Shown in pieces: positions 1-4,931 of a stretch of 5,764 nucleotides of DNA. This DNA is from Acidobacteriota bacterium (GTDB lineage Bacteria > Acidobacteriota > UBA6911 > RPQK01), in the NCBI GenBank assembly GCA_003819755.1, contig RPQK01000521.1, positions 1 through 5,764 of the forward strand, written 5' to 3'. The notes below the pieces were generated by a model. It did no database searches and was not told the origin of the DNA. It saw only the letters and a list, made by a program, of their open reading frames with translations. The first letter of the stretch is position 1, and every line of letters begins with the position of its first letter. Both the position numbers and the translations under genes were made by a program.

Positions 1-1
1 G

Positions 2-1063
2 ACCGGGATGCTGCGCGCCTCCGGGAAACGGCTCCTCTTCCCGGGCGACATTGCTCTCAAGTACCCGGACATCATTCCGAAGCTGCCGAAGGGACTGATT
101 GCGGTCACGTGGGCGTACAGCCCAAAAGACGATTACTCTTCCTACATTGAACCGTTCCGTAAAGCCGGGATGGAGTTCTTCGTCTGCACAACGGTACACA
201 ACTGGGACCGGGTTTTCCCCAATTTCGCCGACACGCGCGAGAACGTGAATAACTTCACTCGCGACGGAAAGAACAGCGGTGCCTTAGGCCTGATGGCCAC
301 GCACTGGGCGGACGACGGCGAAGCCCTCTTCAACATGACCTGGTATGGCAACGTCTTTTCGGCGGCGGCCGCCTGGCAACCGGGGCTCGTGGATCCACGG
401 TCTTTCGATCGCTCCTTCGATTGGGCGTTCTACCGCAATCCGGACGATCAAACGTTCGCGAACGCTATCCGTAACCTGTACCAGGTCCACGAGCTGCTCA
501 AGGCAGCCGGCGCCGGCGAAGCCAACGACAATCTGTTCTGGGTCGATCCGTTCTCGCGCCACGGCGCCGAGGAAATCCGGAAGGCAGCTCCGGTGGCATC
601 GAGACTGCGCATTCTGGCCGAACAGGCCTTCGTTGACCTCGTAACGAACGAGGCGAAGGCTAAGCACCATCGCCACACGATCCCGTTCCTCGAGTTTGCC
701 GCGAAGCGTATGGATTACATGGGCATGAAGATCCAGTTTGCGACAACCGTGGGCGAGATGTACCGGGCCGTGCTGGCCGATCCCGCCGACTCAAACAAGG
801 CGCGTCAGAATCTTCGGCGGATACGGGGGATGGATGGCCTGCTTCCTTCCCTCAGAGATTACATCAATGAAGTCAAGGCCCTGTACCGCGACGTTTGGCT
901 CTCCGAGAACCGGCCTTACTGGCTGGACAACGTTCTGGTCCGATACGAAAACGAGGCGCTGTACTGGGTTCAGAAGATGCAGCTTTTCGACAATGCCGCA
1001 GAAGACTACTGGGCCACGAAAAGCCTGCCGGGTCCCGACAAGCTTGGGCTATTTTTGCCATGA
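2..1063 (+). CDS. Glycoside hydrolase family 20-like beta-N-acetylhexosaminidase, C-terminal part (5' partial)
   Basis: The reading frame is open to the left window edge, so the gene starts upstream; the ATG at 8 is internal. The visible part is about 353 residues. Numbering from that Met, GDIALKYP (13-20), the TWAY stretch near 34-37, HNWDRVFPN (64-72), HWADDGE (99-105) and NMTWYGNVFSAAAAW resemble the second half of a GH20 (beta/alpha)8 barrel. A helical C-terminal region of about 200 residues follows. GH20 enzymes release terminal N-acetylhexosamines from chitin fragments, glycans or peptidoglycan by substrate-assisted catalysis. The catalytic Asp-Glu pair of the family lies before the part seen here, so activity cannot be judged, nor can a signal peptide. 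The frame ends in TGA with no frameshift. The next gene is 860 bp away, so there is no visible operon. The family call rests on motif resemblance; another TIM-barrel glycosidase is the alternative. Confidence 0.75.
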   Translation, partial: TGMLRASGKRLLFPGDIALKYPDIIPKLPKGLIAVTWAYSPKDDYSSYIEPFRKAGMEFFVCTTVHNWDRVFPNFADTRENVNNFTRDGKNSGALGLMATHWADDGEALFNMTWYGNVFSAAAAWQPGLVDPRSFDRSFDWAFYRNPDDQTFANAIRNLYQVHELLKAAGAGEANDNLFWVDPFSRHGAEEIRKAAPVASRLRILAEQAFVDLVTNEAKAKHHRHTIPFLEFAAKRMDYMGMKIQFATTVGEMYRAVLADPADSNKARQNLRRIRGMDGLLPSLRDYINEVKALYRDVWLSENRPYWLDNVLVRYENEALYWVQKMQLFDNAAEDYWATKSLPGPDKLGLFLP

Positions 1064-1186
1064 ACGGTCTAAGGAACGATGAACAGGGAGTGGCAAGTAG
1101 CGATCGGGGGCGGCTGGCTCGACGATGAGGTTGGCACGACATGCGCCGGATGCCCTTGAGCCGCGAAAAGGAGCGTTTTTGTTTTA

Positions 1187-1205
1187 GGTCGGACCGGGTC
1201 GGACC
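1187..1205. repeat. Direct repeat GGTCGGACC x2
   Basis: GGTCGGACC occurs at 1187-1195 and again at 1197-1205, one base apart. The second copy overlaps the outermost inverted-repeat arm (1198-1210), so it marks the left edge of the larger structure. A different short tandem repeat (1711-1738) marks the other edge. Confidence 0.6.
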
Positions 1206-1384
1206 TGAGGGAAACCTTGTGGGAGTAGGAAGCCAAGCGTTTTGAAGGGGCAAAAAGTGATCTCACAACGCAGAAACGGGCTTGATCAAAAACGTGAAAA
1301 TGGAAAGCGTTTAGCTTGTCGATCCATCCCCTAACCGATGCCCCAACCAATGAGCCTCCAAGCAGGATCGCGGCAGGCGGCTTA

Positions 1385-1406
1385 GATCCGGCATCCTTGC
1401 CGGATC
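1385..1406. repeat. REP-like palindrome, copy 1
   Basis: The arms GATCCGGC and GCCGGATC flank the 6-base loop ATCCTT, an 8-bp perfect stem. It sits inside the left arm of the long hairpin. It resembles repetitive extragenic palindromes in size and layout, but membership in a genome-wide family cannot be shown from this window. Confidence 0.55.
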
Positions 1407-1519
1407 ACTCCGTAACAGCCTGCAACCAACTGCCCTCAGGGCGAGATCGCCGCATATGATGGCGGCCACTGGCCGGACCTTCTCCCGGAGGGGCGATTGG
1501 TTGCCGGCTGCGAGGGAGT

Positions 1520-1541
1520 GATCCGGCAAGGATGCCGGATC
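1520..1541. repeat. REP-like palindrome, copy 2 (inverted)
   Basis: GATCCGGC and GCCGGATC flank AAGGAT; this is the reverse complement of the copy at 1385-1406. Two REP-like units in opposite orientation 113 bp apart resemble BIME-type paired arrangements described for enterobacterial REPs (analogy only). Confidence 0.55.
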
Positions 1542-1710
1542 TACGCCGCCTGCCGCGATCCCGCCTGGAGGGTGGTTGGTCACCCGCTGTCACCGTACCG
1601 GTCCACAAGCTAAACGCTTTCCGAAAATGGGGTCAAAAATCGATCGTAAGCGCCTCCCACGAGCCGTGGAATCGCATAACATATTGATACTAAATCAAAT
1701 CCTCAGGTCC

Positions 1711-1738
1711 GACACTCGGGCTAAGACACTCGGCCTAA
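1711..1738. repeat. Tandem repeat of a 14-bp unit x2
   Basis: GACACTCGGGCTAA (1711-1724) is followed directly by GACACTCGGCCTAA (1725-1738), with one difference. The first copy overlaps the end of the outer inverted-repeat arm (1701-1713). It may be a duplication at the element boundary or a binding-site pair. Confidence 0.6.
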
Positions 1739-1822
1739 AGGGGTGTGGGGCAACATGGTCGCCACGACCGTACCAATCCCCGCCCGGGGGTCGTACTTCT
1801 CCGTCAATCGGGGGGCCTGTTT

Positions 1823-1858
1823 GTTGCGCACGGCCCCGCTTCAGCAGGGGTGGAAACC
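1823..1858 (+). repeat. Orphan CRISPR-repeat-like sequence
   Basis: This is a 36-nt sequence beginning GTTGCGCACGG and ending GGGGTGGAAACC, with a GC-rich hairpin in the middle: CCCCGC, loop TTCA, then GCAGGGG with a bulged A (1834-1850). Length, central stem and a GGAAAC-type 3' end match the general look of many type I and III CRISPR repeats. Only one copy exists here and no cas gene is present, so it is not an array. It lies 67 bp before the GNAT start, so it may equally be a 5'-UTR hairpin. Confidence 0.25.
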
Positions 1859-1915
1859 TTCGATTCGCCGCTGCCGTCTCTTCTCAAAAGAACCAACCCA
1901 AGGCGAATGGGGGAT

Positions 1916-1920
1916 GGAGG
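1916..1920 (+). promoter_or_regulatory. Ribosome-binding site for the GNAT gene
   Basis: GGAGG lies 5 bases before the ATG at 1926. It decides the start: the frame is open to an ATG at 1743, and another ATG at 1914 overlaps this site, but neither has comparable spacing, and the 61 extra residues look non-coding. Confidence 0.75.
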
Positions 1921-1925
1921 TATTT

Positions 1926-2846
1926 ATGACAAAAGCACTGACCGCCGAGGCAGAACAGGCAACAGCGCGCACGTCGGCCGCTACGCTAGCCGGAGTGACG
2001 CTTCGACCGGGCCGGCCTAAGGACGCCGCGCCGTGCGGCCGAATCATGTATGGCGCATTCAAAACCATTTCGGAATATCACCGGTTTCCCCCCGACTTTC
2101 CGTCCCCGGAAGCCGCGACACAACTGCTTTCCTGGTTACTCGCAAATCCCAAGTTCTATTCGGTTGTCGCCGAAGTGGAGGGAAAGATCGTTGGCAGCAA
2201 TTTTCTCGATGAACGCGGCATGATAGCGGGTCTAGGCCCGATTACGATCGATCCATCAACGCAGAACCAATCGATCGGCCGGCAACTCATGCTCGACGTG
2301 CTGGACCGAGCGGCCAAGCGCAATTCTCCTGGAGTGCGTTTGGTTCAAGCCACCTATCACACCCGTTCGCTCTGTCTCTATTCGAAGCTCGGGTTCGTGG
2401 TTCAAGAGCTTCTGGTTGCAATGCAGGGCAAGGCCCTCGGCTTACGTATTCCCGGGCACAAAGTGCGGAGCGCAACCGAGGGCGACCTGGCGGCGTGCAA
2501 CCGTCTATGTTTTCAAATCCACGGTCATGAGCGTGGTGAAGAACTGGTGGACGGCATCCGGCAAGGAAGCGCGTCAGTAGTGGAGCGCGACGGGCAAATC
2601 AGTGGATACGCCACATTAATCGGCTTCTTTGGACATGCCGTCGGAGAGACCAACGAAGATCTGAAAGCGCTGATCGGCGCCGCCAAGCAGTTTGCGGGTC
2701 CTGGTTTTTTGCTGCCGGCGCCGAACTCCGAACTGTTCCGCTGGTGCCTGGAGCACGGTTTGCGTGTCGTCCAACCCATGACATTAATGAGTCTGGGCCT
2801 GTATGACGAGCCAAGGGGCGTATTCCTGCCTTCGGTTTTGTTTTAA
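1926..2846 (+). CDS. Two-domain GNAT family N-acetyltransferase
   Basis: The product has 306 residues from the ATG at 1926, chosen for its GGAGG site. An N-terminal linker of about 20 residues is followed by a GNAT fold beginning VTLRPGRPKDAA (24-35), with the strand SVVAEVEGKIVGSNFL (79-94) and the acetyl-CoA-binding motif A in GPITIDPSTQNQSIGRQLM (104-122). SLCLYSKLGFVVQ (148-160) is a typical GNAT end motif. From about 185 a second GNAT-like half begins (VRSATEGDLAACNRLC) and runs to LPSVLF, similar to tandem-GNAT proteins with an Acetyltransf_18-like C-terminus. GNAT enzymes move acetyl from acetyl-CoA to amines; the substrate here is unknown. In motif A the Q/R-x-x-G-x-G/A signature is degenerate: Q115 and G118 are present but position 120 is Gln. 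It is probably cytosolic and monocistronic, standing alone between two long repeat-rich gaps. Confidence 0.85.
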   Translation: MTKALTAEAEQATARTSAATLAGVTLRPGRPKDAAPCGRIMYGAFKTISEYHRFPPDFPSPEAATQLLSWLLANPKFYSVVAEVEGKIVGSNFLDERGMIAGLGPITIDPSTQNQSIGRQLMLDVLDRAAKRNSPGVRLVQATYHTRSLCLYSKLGFVVQELLVAMQGKALGLRIPGHKVRSATEGDLAACNRLCFQIHGHERGEELVDGIRQGSASVVERDGQISGYATLIGFFGHAVGETNEDLKALIGAAKQFAGPGFLLPAPNSELFRWCLEHGLRVVQPMTLMSLGLYDEPRGVFLPSVLF

Positions 2847-2855
2847 CCGGGAAGC

Positions 2856-2874
2856 GGAGCCGTCTTGGGGCTCC
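2856..2874 (+). terminator. Possible weak terminator hairpin after the GNAT gene
   Basis: GGAGCC (2856-2861) and GGCTCC (2869-2874) form a 6-bp GC-rich stem with a 7-base loop, starting 9 bases after the TAA. A run of A rather than T follows, so intrinsic termination on the + strand is not well supported. Confidence 0.3.
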
Positions 2875-2890
2875 AAAAGCGGAGAACCAA

Positions 2891-2933
2891 ATCCACGAAC
2901 CAGCACGAATCGGGTGCGTGACAGTTCGTGGAT
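2891..2933. repeat. Inverted repeat ATCCACGAAC / GTTCGTGGAT
   Basis: The 10-bp arms at 2891-2900 and 2924-2933 are perfectly complementary. After a 3-base internal mismatch the pairing continues as CACG (2904-2907) with CGTG (2917-2920), closing on a 9-base loop. There is no T-run on either side, so this is a structural or protein-binding palindrome rather than a clear terminator. Confidence 0.5.
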
Positions 2934-2970
2934 CTTTGCGTCGTAGAGGTCTCGCGAGTTTGGTAGTCTT

Positions 2971-3008
2971 CTACGCGCCACGTGACGACCTACGCGCCAC
3001 GTGACGAC
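2971..3008. repeat. Exact tandem repeat, 19-bp unit x2, with CACGTG cores
   Basis: CTACGCGCCACGTGACGAC occurs at 2971-2989 and again at 2990-3008 without a gap. Each copy carries the palindrome CACGTG (2979-2984 and 2998-3003). A 19-bp period puts the two cores on roughly the same DNA face, as tandem operator half-sites often are. No adjacent regulator gene is visible, and a simple slippage duplication is the plain alternative. Confidence 0.7.
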
Positions 3009-3091
3009 CATGTCGGTCCGGTCGCTAGCCAGGCAAGGGAGGCGCGCAGTGACAAACCAGAAGGCAGAAGGGTGGTGGAAGGGGGAAGGGT

Positions 3092-3283
3092 GGTGCCAGG
3101 GCTTCAATTTTGGATTCTGCTGAAAAACCCCATCTCGGCCGAAAATCGACGTGAAGTCGCCGCGGTGAAACCATTCGCCGCCGACCGATCGTTGAATGTA
3201 GGCCAAATAAAGAGGCCGAGTTTCTCGGCTCCCACCAGAAAATCGGGTTTTTCAGCGGAATCGAAAATTGAAGCCCTGGCACC
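3092..3283. mobile_element. Palindromic MITE-like element, 39-bp terminal inverted repeats
   Basis: The left end (3092-3130) starts GGTGCCAGGGCTTCAATTTT and the right end (3245-3283) is its complement, matching at 37 of 39 positions. The two arms enclose 114 bp with no gene, itself containing the palindrome TCGGCCGA and a hairpin GCCGAG-TTT-CTCGGC at 3215-3229. Total length of 192 bp, long inverted ends and lack of coding capacity are typical of miniature inverted-repeat elements. Related copies of the arm occur at 5543-5560 and 5579-5598. I see no clear target-site duplication. Confidence 0.65.
3215..3229 (-). terminator. Hairpin inside the palindromic element, terminator-like on the minus strand
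   Basis: GCCGAG and CTCGGC form a 6-bp stem around TTT. Read on the minus strand it is followed by CTCTTTATTT, a loose T-rich tract, so it could stop minus-strand transcripts leaving the doubtful ORF. The T tract is interrupted, hence the low confidence. Confidence 0.25.
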
Positions 3284-3566
3284 CTGAACCCGGATGGGCT
3301 GACCACCCTGGATACCACGACAGTGCTTCTAGTTCGATCGCTCTTCGTCGGTACTCAAGAAGGATTGGAAGCACCCGCTCTACGGGAAGGGGCGACGCGT
3401 TGTCCTCGGGTATCAAGTCTGGACTCCAGACAGACACTTCATCCCAGTTGACGATAGAGTCGCTTCTCTCGCCAGCGTCGTATATCAAAGCTGCGGTGAG
3501 TTGCTTGACCCACAGTCGGATGTTGGCCGATGGTGCGATGTGGGAAACGTAAGGGAAACCCACCAA
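3252..3566 (-). pseudogene. Possible truncated hypothetical ORF running into the palindromic element
   Basis: The minus-strand frame is open from about 3653 down to a TGA at 3252-3254; from the TTG at 3566 it gives 104 residues. No family is recognised. The middle looks protein-like, with IRLWVKQLTAALIYDAG, NWDEVSVWSPDLIPED and a charged helix ERVLPILLEYRRRAIELEAL. The last nine codons (CQGFNFRFR) and the stop lie in the right arm of the element at 3092-3283, so the original C-terminus may have been replaced by an insertion. No ATG or Shine-Dalgarno site precedes it; the sequence before the TTG is pyrimidine-rich. It diverges from the ATPase gene. It may be a decayed gene fragment or a chance frame. 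Confidence 0.3.
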
Positions 3567-3580
3567 GGGTGGAGGTGGGT
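3558..3580. repeat. Hairpin with two competing pairings
   Basis: ACCCACC (3558-3564) pairs perfectly with GGTGGGT (3574-3580). The inner alternative CCACC (3560-3564) with GGTGG (3568-3572) shares the left arm and excludes the first pairing. It lies about 165 bp before the ATPase start. Whether it is inside that gene's transcript is unknown. Confidence 0.35.
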
Positions 3581-3671
3581 CCTGTAAGAAAAATCCCGTT
3601 TGCCGCTGCGCGTTCCTGAATCTTGGCTCCCGCCCGATTCGGATTCCCCTTTCTCAGGGCAGAGGTTCTGG

Positions 3672-3700
3672 TGCACAGGACTGGGTTCCTAGGCTAAGAT
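3672..3700 (+). promoter_or_regulatory. Weak sigma70-like promoter candidate for the ATPase operon
   Basis: TGCACA (3672-3677) and TAAGAT (3695-3700) each match 4 of 6 consensus positions with an ideal 17-bp spacer, placing a transcript start about 35 bp before the ATG. Such matches arise often by chance. Confidence 0.2.
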
Positions 3701-3733
3701 AAGTCCCTGTTAAGCTTGGCCGCTTCGACAATC

Positions 3734-3738
3734 GGAGG
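3734..3738 (+). promoter_or_regulatory. Ribosome-binding site for the ATPase gene
   Basis: GGAGG lies 5 bases before the ATG at 3744. The product then begins MINHVQVKNFKSL, the expected first strand of a RecF/OLD-like ATPase, which confirms this start. Confidence 0.85.
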
Positions 3739-3743
3739 ATCCC

Positions 3744-4931
3744 ATGATCAACCATGTTCAGGTGAAGAATTTTAAGAGCCTCAACGATGTCTCCTTGAGT
3801 CTCAGTAGCCGAAACGTTCTTGTGGGGCCGAATATGTCGGGCAAGTCCAACTTGATTTCTCTGTTTCGTTTTTTGAGGGGGATGGTGCTCCCTACTCCGG
3901 GCGCCCATGGTTTGCCAAGCGCTATAAACGCTAGTGGCGGATTCGCTGAACTCGCCTGGCGCGGCTCTGACTCGAACTTGCTTTCCATTGCGATGGAAGG
4001 CGATCTGGGTGGCGCCGCAGCTGAGACGAAGAGTTTGGGCTGGCGCTATAAGCTGGACGTGCTAGGAGATCGATCGAGAGGATCGATCATGGTTCAAGAT
4101 GAGGTTTTGACCGTCTCAACGGATTCGGGAGACGTGCCATTGATTAGCAAAGACCCCAAAACTGGACGCAGGGTCTTGTCCAGTAAAGCGGGGGTTGAGC
4201 TTGCACGAGTGGATGATTCCACTCGGTCCGCACTCGAATATGAGCTTCCAGATTGGGAAGGGAACTTATTGAGGAAGTACTTCGCCTCCTTTATCTTCTA
4301 TCGCCTGATTCCGGAGTTGATGAAGCAAACTAACCCAGTGAGCTCTCCCAAGTTCCTTGATGAGAACGGTGGAAATCTATCCTCGTGGCTGATGATGATT
4401 CAGACGCGCTTCCCGGATTCATTCGCGCGAATCGTCAGCGCCGTGAAGGACGTCCTGCCAGACGTAACAGAAATAATAACCTGGCCCACAGCCCAGTCTA
4501 CGGTCTTTGTTTCATCCTCCGAGCGATATCTCCGGTCGCGGGTTCCGGTCTGGCAGATGTCCGATGGCGAACTCGCTTTTATTGCTCTTGTCTCGCTGAT
4601 TTTTGCCCCAGAGGAGGAGTCGGATGCTTCATTGGTTTGCGTCGAGGAACTGGAGACCCATCTTCATCCTCAACTGATTGACGCTTTGATTAGACTGCAC
4701 AACCAGAGGCGACAAGAACTTGGAGAAAAAACAGCGCAAGTGATCATCACAACCCACTCGCCGCTGCTGGTCGACAAGGTTAGGGTCGAAGACCTCGTCG
4801 TAGTCTCAAAACGAAATGGGCAGACTCTGGTAACGCGGCCGGCCAACAAGCCAGAGTTGCGCAGTGTATTGCAGGATGAAGAGATCGGCTTGGGAGATCT
4901 GGTTTATTCGGGAGCGCTCGGTGAGGCATGA
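3744..4931 (+). CDS. OLD/RecF-like AAA ATPase (AAA_21 type), partner of the DUF4276 protein
   Basis: The product has 395 residues, normal for a stand-alone AAA_21/AAA_15 ATPase. The opening strand VQVKNFKSLNDVSLSL leads into Walker A GPNMSGKS (28-35, K34). A variable insertion follows, then an ABC-like signature WQMSDGELAF (270-279), Walker B LVCVEELETHLHP (297-309; E301, E302) and the switch His in ITTHSP (335-340, H338). This set marks an ABC-class ATPase that closes as a head-to-tail dimer on ATP. Walker B has Glu where the Mg-binding Asp usually sits (VEE, not DEP). After H338 only about 55 residues remain and no TOPRIM domain is fused, unlike full-length OLD nucleases; the TOPRIM-like part is the next gene. 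I infer a sensor or motor subunit of a defence-type complex. Third codon positions look more mixed than in the GH20-like gene, hinting at separate ancestry. Confidence 0.88.
   Translation: MINHVQVKNFKSLNDVSLSLSSRNVLVGPNMSGKSNLISLFRFLRGMVLPTPGAHGLPSAINASGGFAELAWRGSDSNLLSIAMEGDLGGAAAETKSLGWRYKLDVLGDRSRGSIMVQDEVLTVSTDSGDVPLISKDPKTGRRVLSSKAGVELARVDDSTRSALEYELPDWEGNLLRKYFASFIFYRLIPELMKQTNPVSSPKFLDENGGNLSSWLMMIQTRFPDSFARIVSAVKDVLPDVTEIITWPTAQSTVFVSSSERYLRSRVPVWQMSDGELAFIALVSLIFAPEEESDASLVCVEELETHLHPQLIDALIRLHNQRRQELGEKTAQVIITTHSPLLVDKVRVEDLVVVSKRNGQTLVTRPANKPELRSVLQDEEIGLGDLVYSGALGEA

Larger units (their letters stand above)
1346..1580. repeat. Core long hairpin, 84-bp arms
   Basis: Arms 1346-1429 and 1497-1580 would pair as a long stem. 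The segment 1365-1411 against 1515-1561 is 46/47 complementary. If transcribed this would be a very stable RNA hairpin; as DNA it could extrude a cruciform. Because the near-perfect part is internal and mismatches cluster at its ends, the core appears to have been conserved or created more recently than the flanks (inference). Confidence 0.8.
1198..1713. repeat. Large nested inverted-repeat element (MITE-like, non-coding)
   Basis: Three pairs of arms are nested about one centre near 1460. Outer: GTCGGACCTGAGG at 1198-1210 with its exact complement at 1701-1713. Middle: GGAAAGCGTTTAGCTTGT at 1302-1319 with its exact complement at 1605-1622. Inner: 1346-1429 with 1497-1580, 84 bp each and 74 of 84 matching by eye, leaving a 67-bp spacer that also contains small palindromes. 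Sequence between the outer and middle arms is only weakly symmetrical and differs in length. No transposase frame is visible. Structure and size suit a non-autonomous miniature element, or a repeat grown by nested insertions. Its function is unknown. Confidence 0.7.
1064..1925. other. Long intergenic region without a convincing gene
   Basis: About 860 bp separate the GH20-like gene from the GNAT start. Open frames here (for example minus-strand frames across 1069-1608 and a plus frame at 1576-1929) read through inverted repeats and look compositionally arbitrary, with no recognisable domain and no ribosome-binding site. The space is occupied instead by a nested inverted-repeat structure (1198-1713), short tandem repeats at its two ends, a CRISPR-repeat-like sequence (1823-1858) and the GNAT ribosome-binding site. 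I see nothing convincing in 1064-1186. Confidence 0.7.
2847..3743. other. Repeat-rich intergenic region
   Basis: Nearly 900 bp lie between the GNAT stop and the ATPase start. It contains two hairpins (2856-2874, 2891-2933), an exact 19-bp tandem repeat (2971-3008), a G-rich run (3070-3090), a palindromic element (3092-3283), one doubtful minus-strand ORF (3252-3566), a further hairpin (3558-3580) and the leader of the ATPase operon. Other frames, including a minus frame at 2784-3206, cross the element and the tandem repeat and have no domain or start-site support. Confidence 0.65.

Noticed and set aside
1684..1695. AT-rich patch read as a promoter for the GNAT gene
   Set aside because: TTGATA resembles a -35 box but no acceptable -10 box lies 16-18 bp downstream.
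1198..1713. Insertion sequence with a transposase
   Set aside because: Inverted repeats are present but no frame inside encodes anything like a transposase, so only a non-autonomous or structural repeat can be claimed.
1743..1925. In-frame N-terminal extension of the GNAT protein (61 residues from an upstream ATG)
   Set aside because: No ribosome-binding site at 1743, low-complexity and non-domain sequence, overlap with the CRISPR-like hairpin, and a well-placed GGAGG in front of the ATG at 1926.
1823..1925. CRISPR array
   Set aside because: Only one repeat-like unit; no second copy follows at spacer distance and no cas gene is present.
3070..3090. G-quadruplex in the G-rich run before the palindromic element
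   Set aside because: Only three runs of three or more G are present, so a standard three-tier quadruplex is not supported; it is simply a purine-rich stretch.
2784..3206. 140-residue minus-strand ORF
   Set aside because: It crosses the left arm of the palindromic element and the 19-bp tandem repeat, overlaps the end of the GNAT gene, and shows no domain or start signal.
3268..3552. 94-residue plus-strand ORF opposite the doubtful minus ORF
   Set aside because: Ser/Arg-rich and low in hydrophobic patterning, begins in the repeat arm, and looks less protein-like than the opposite strand.
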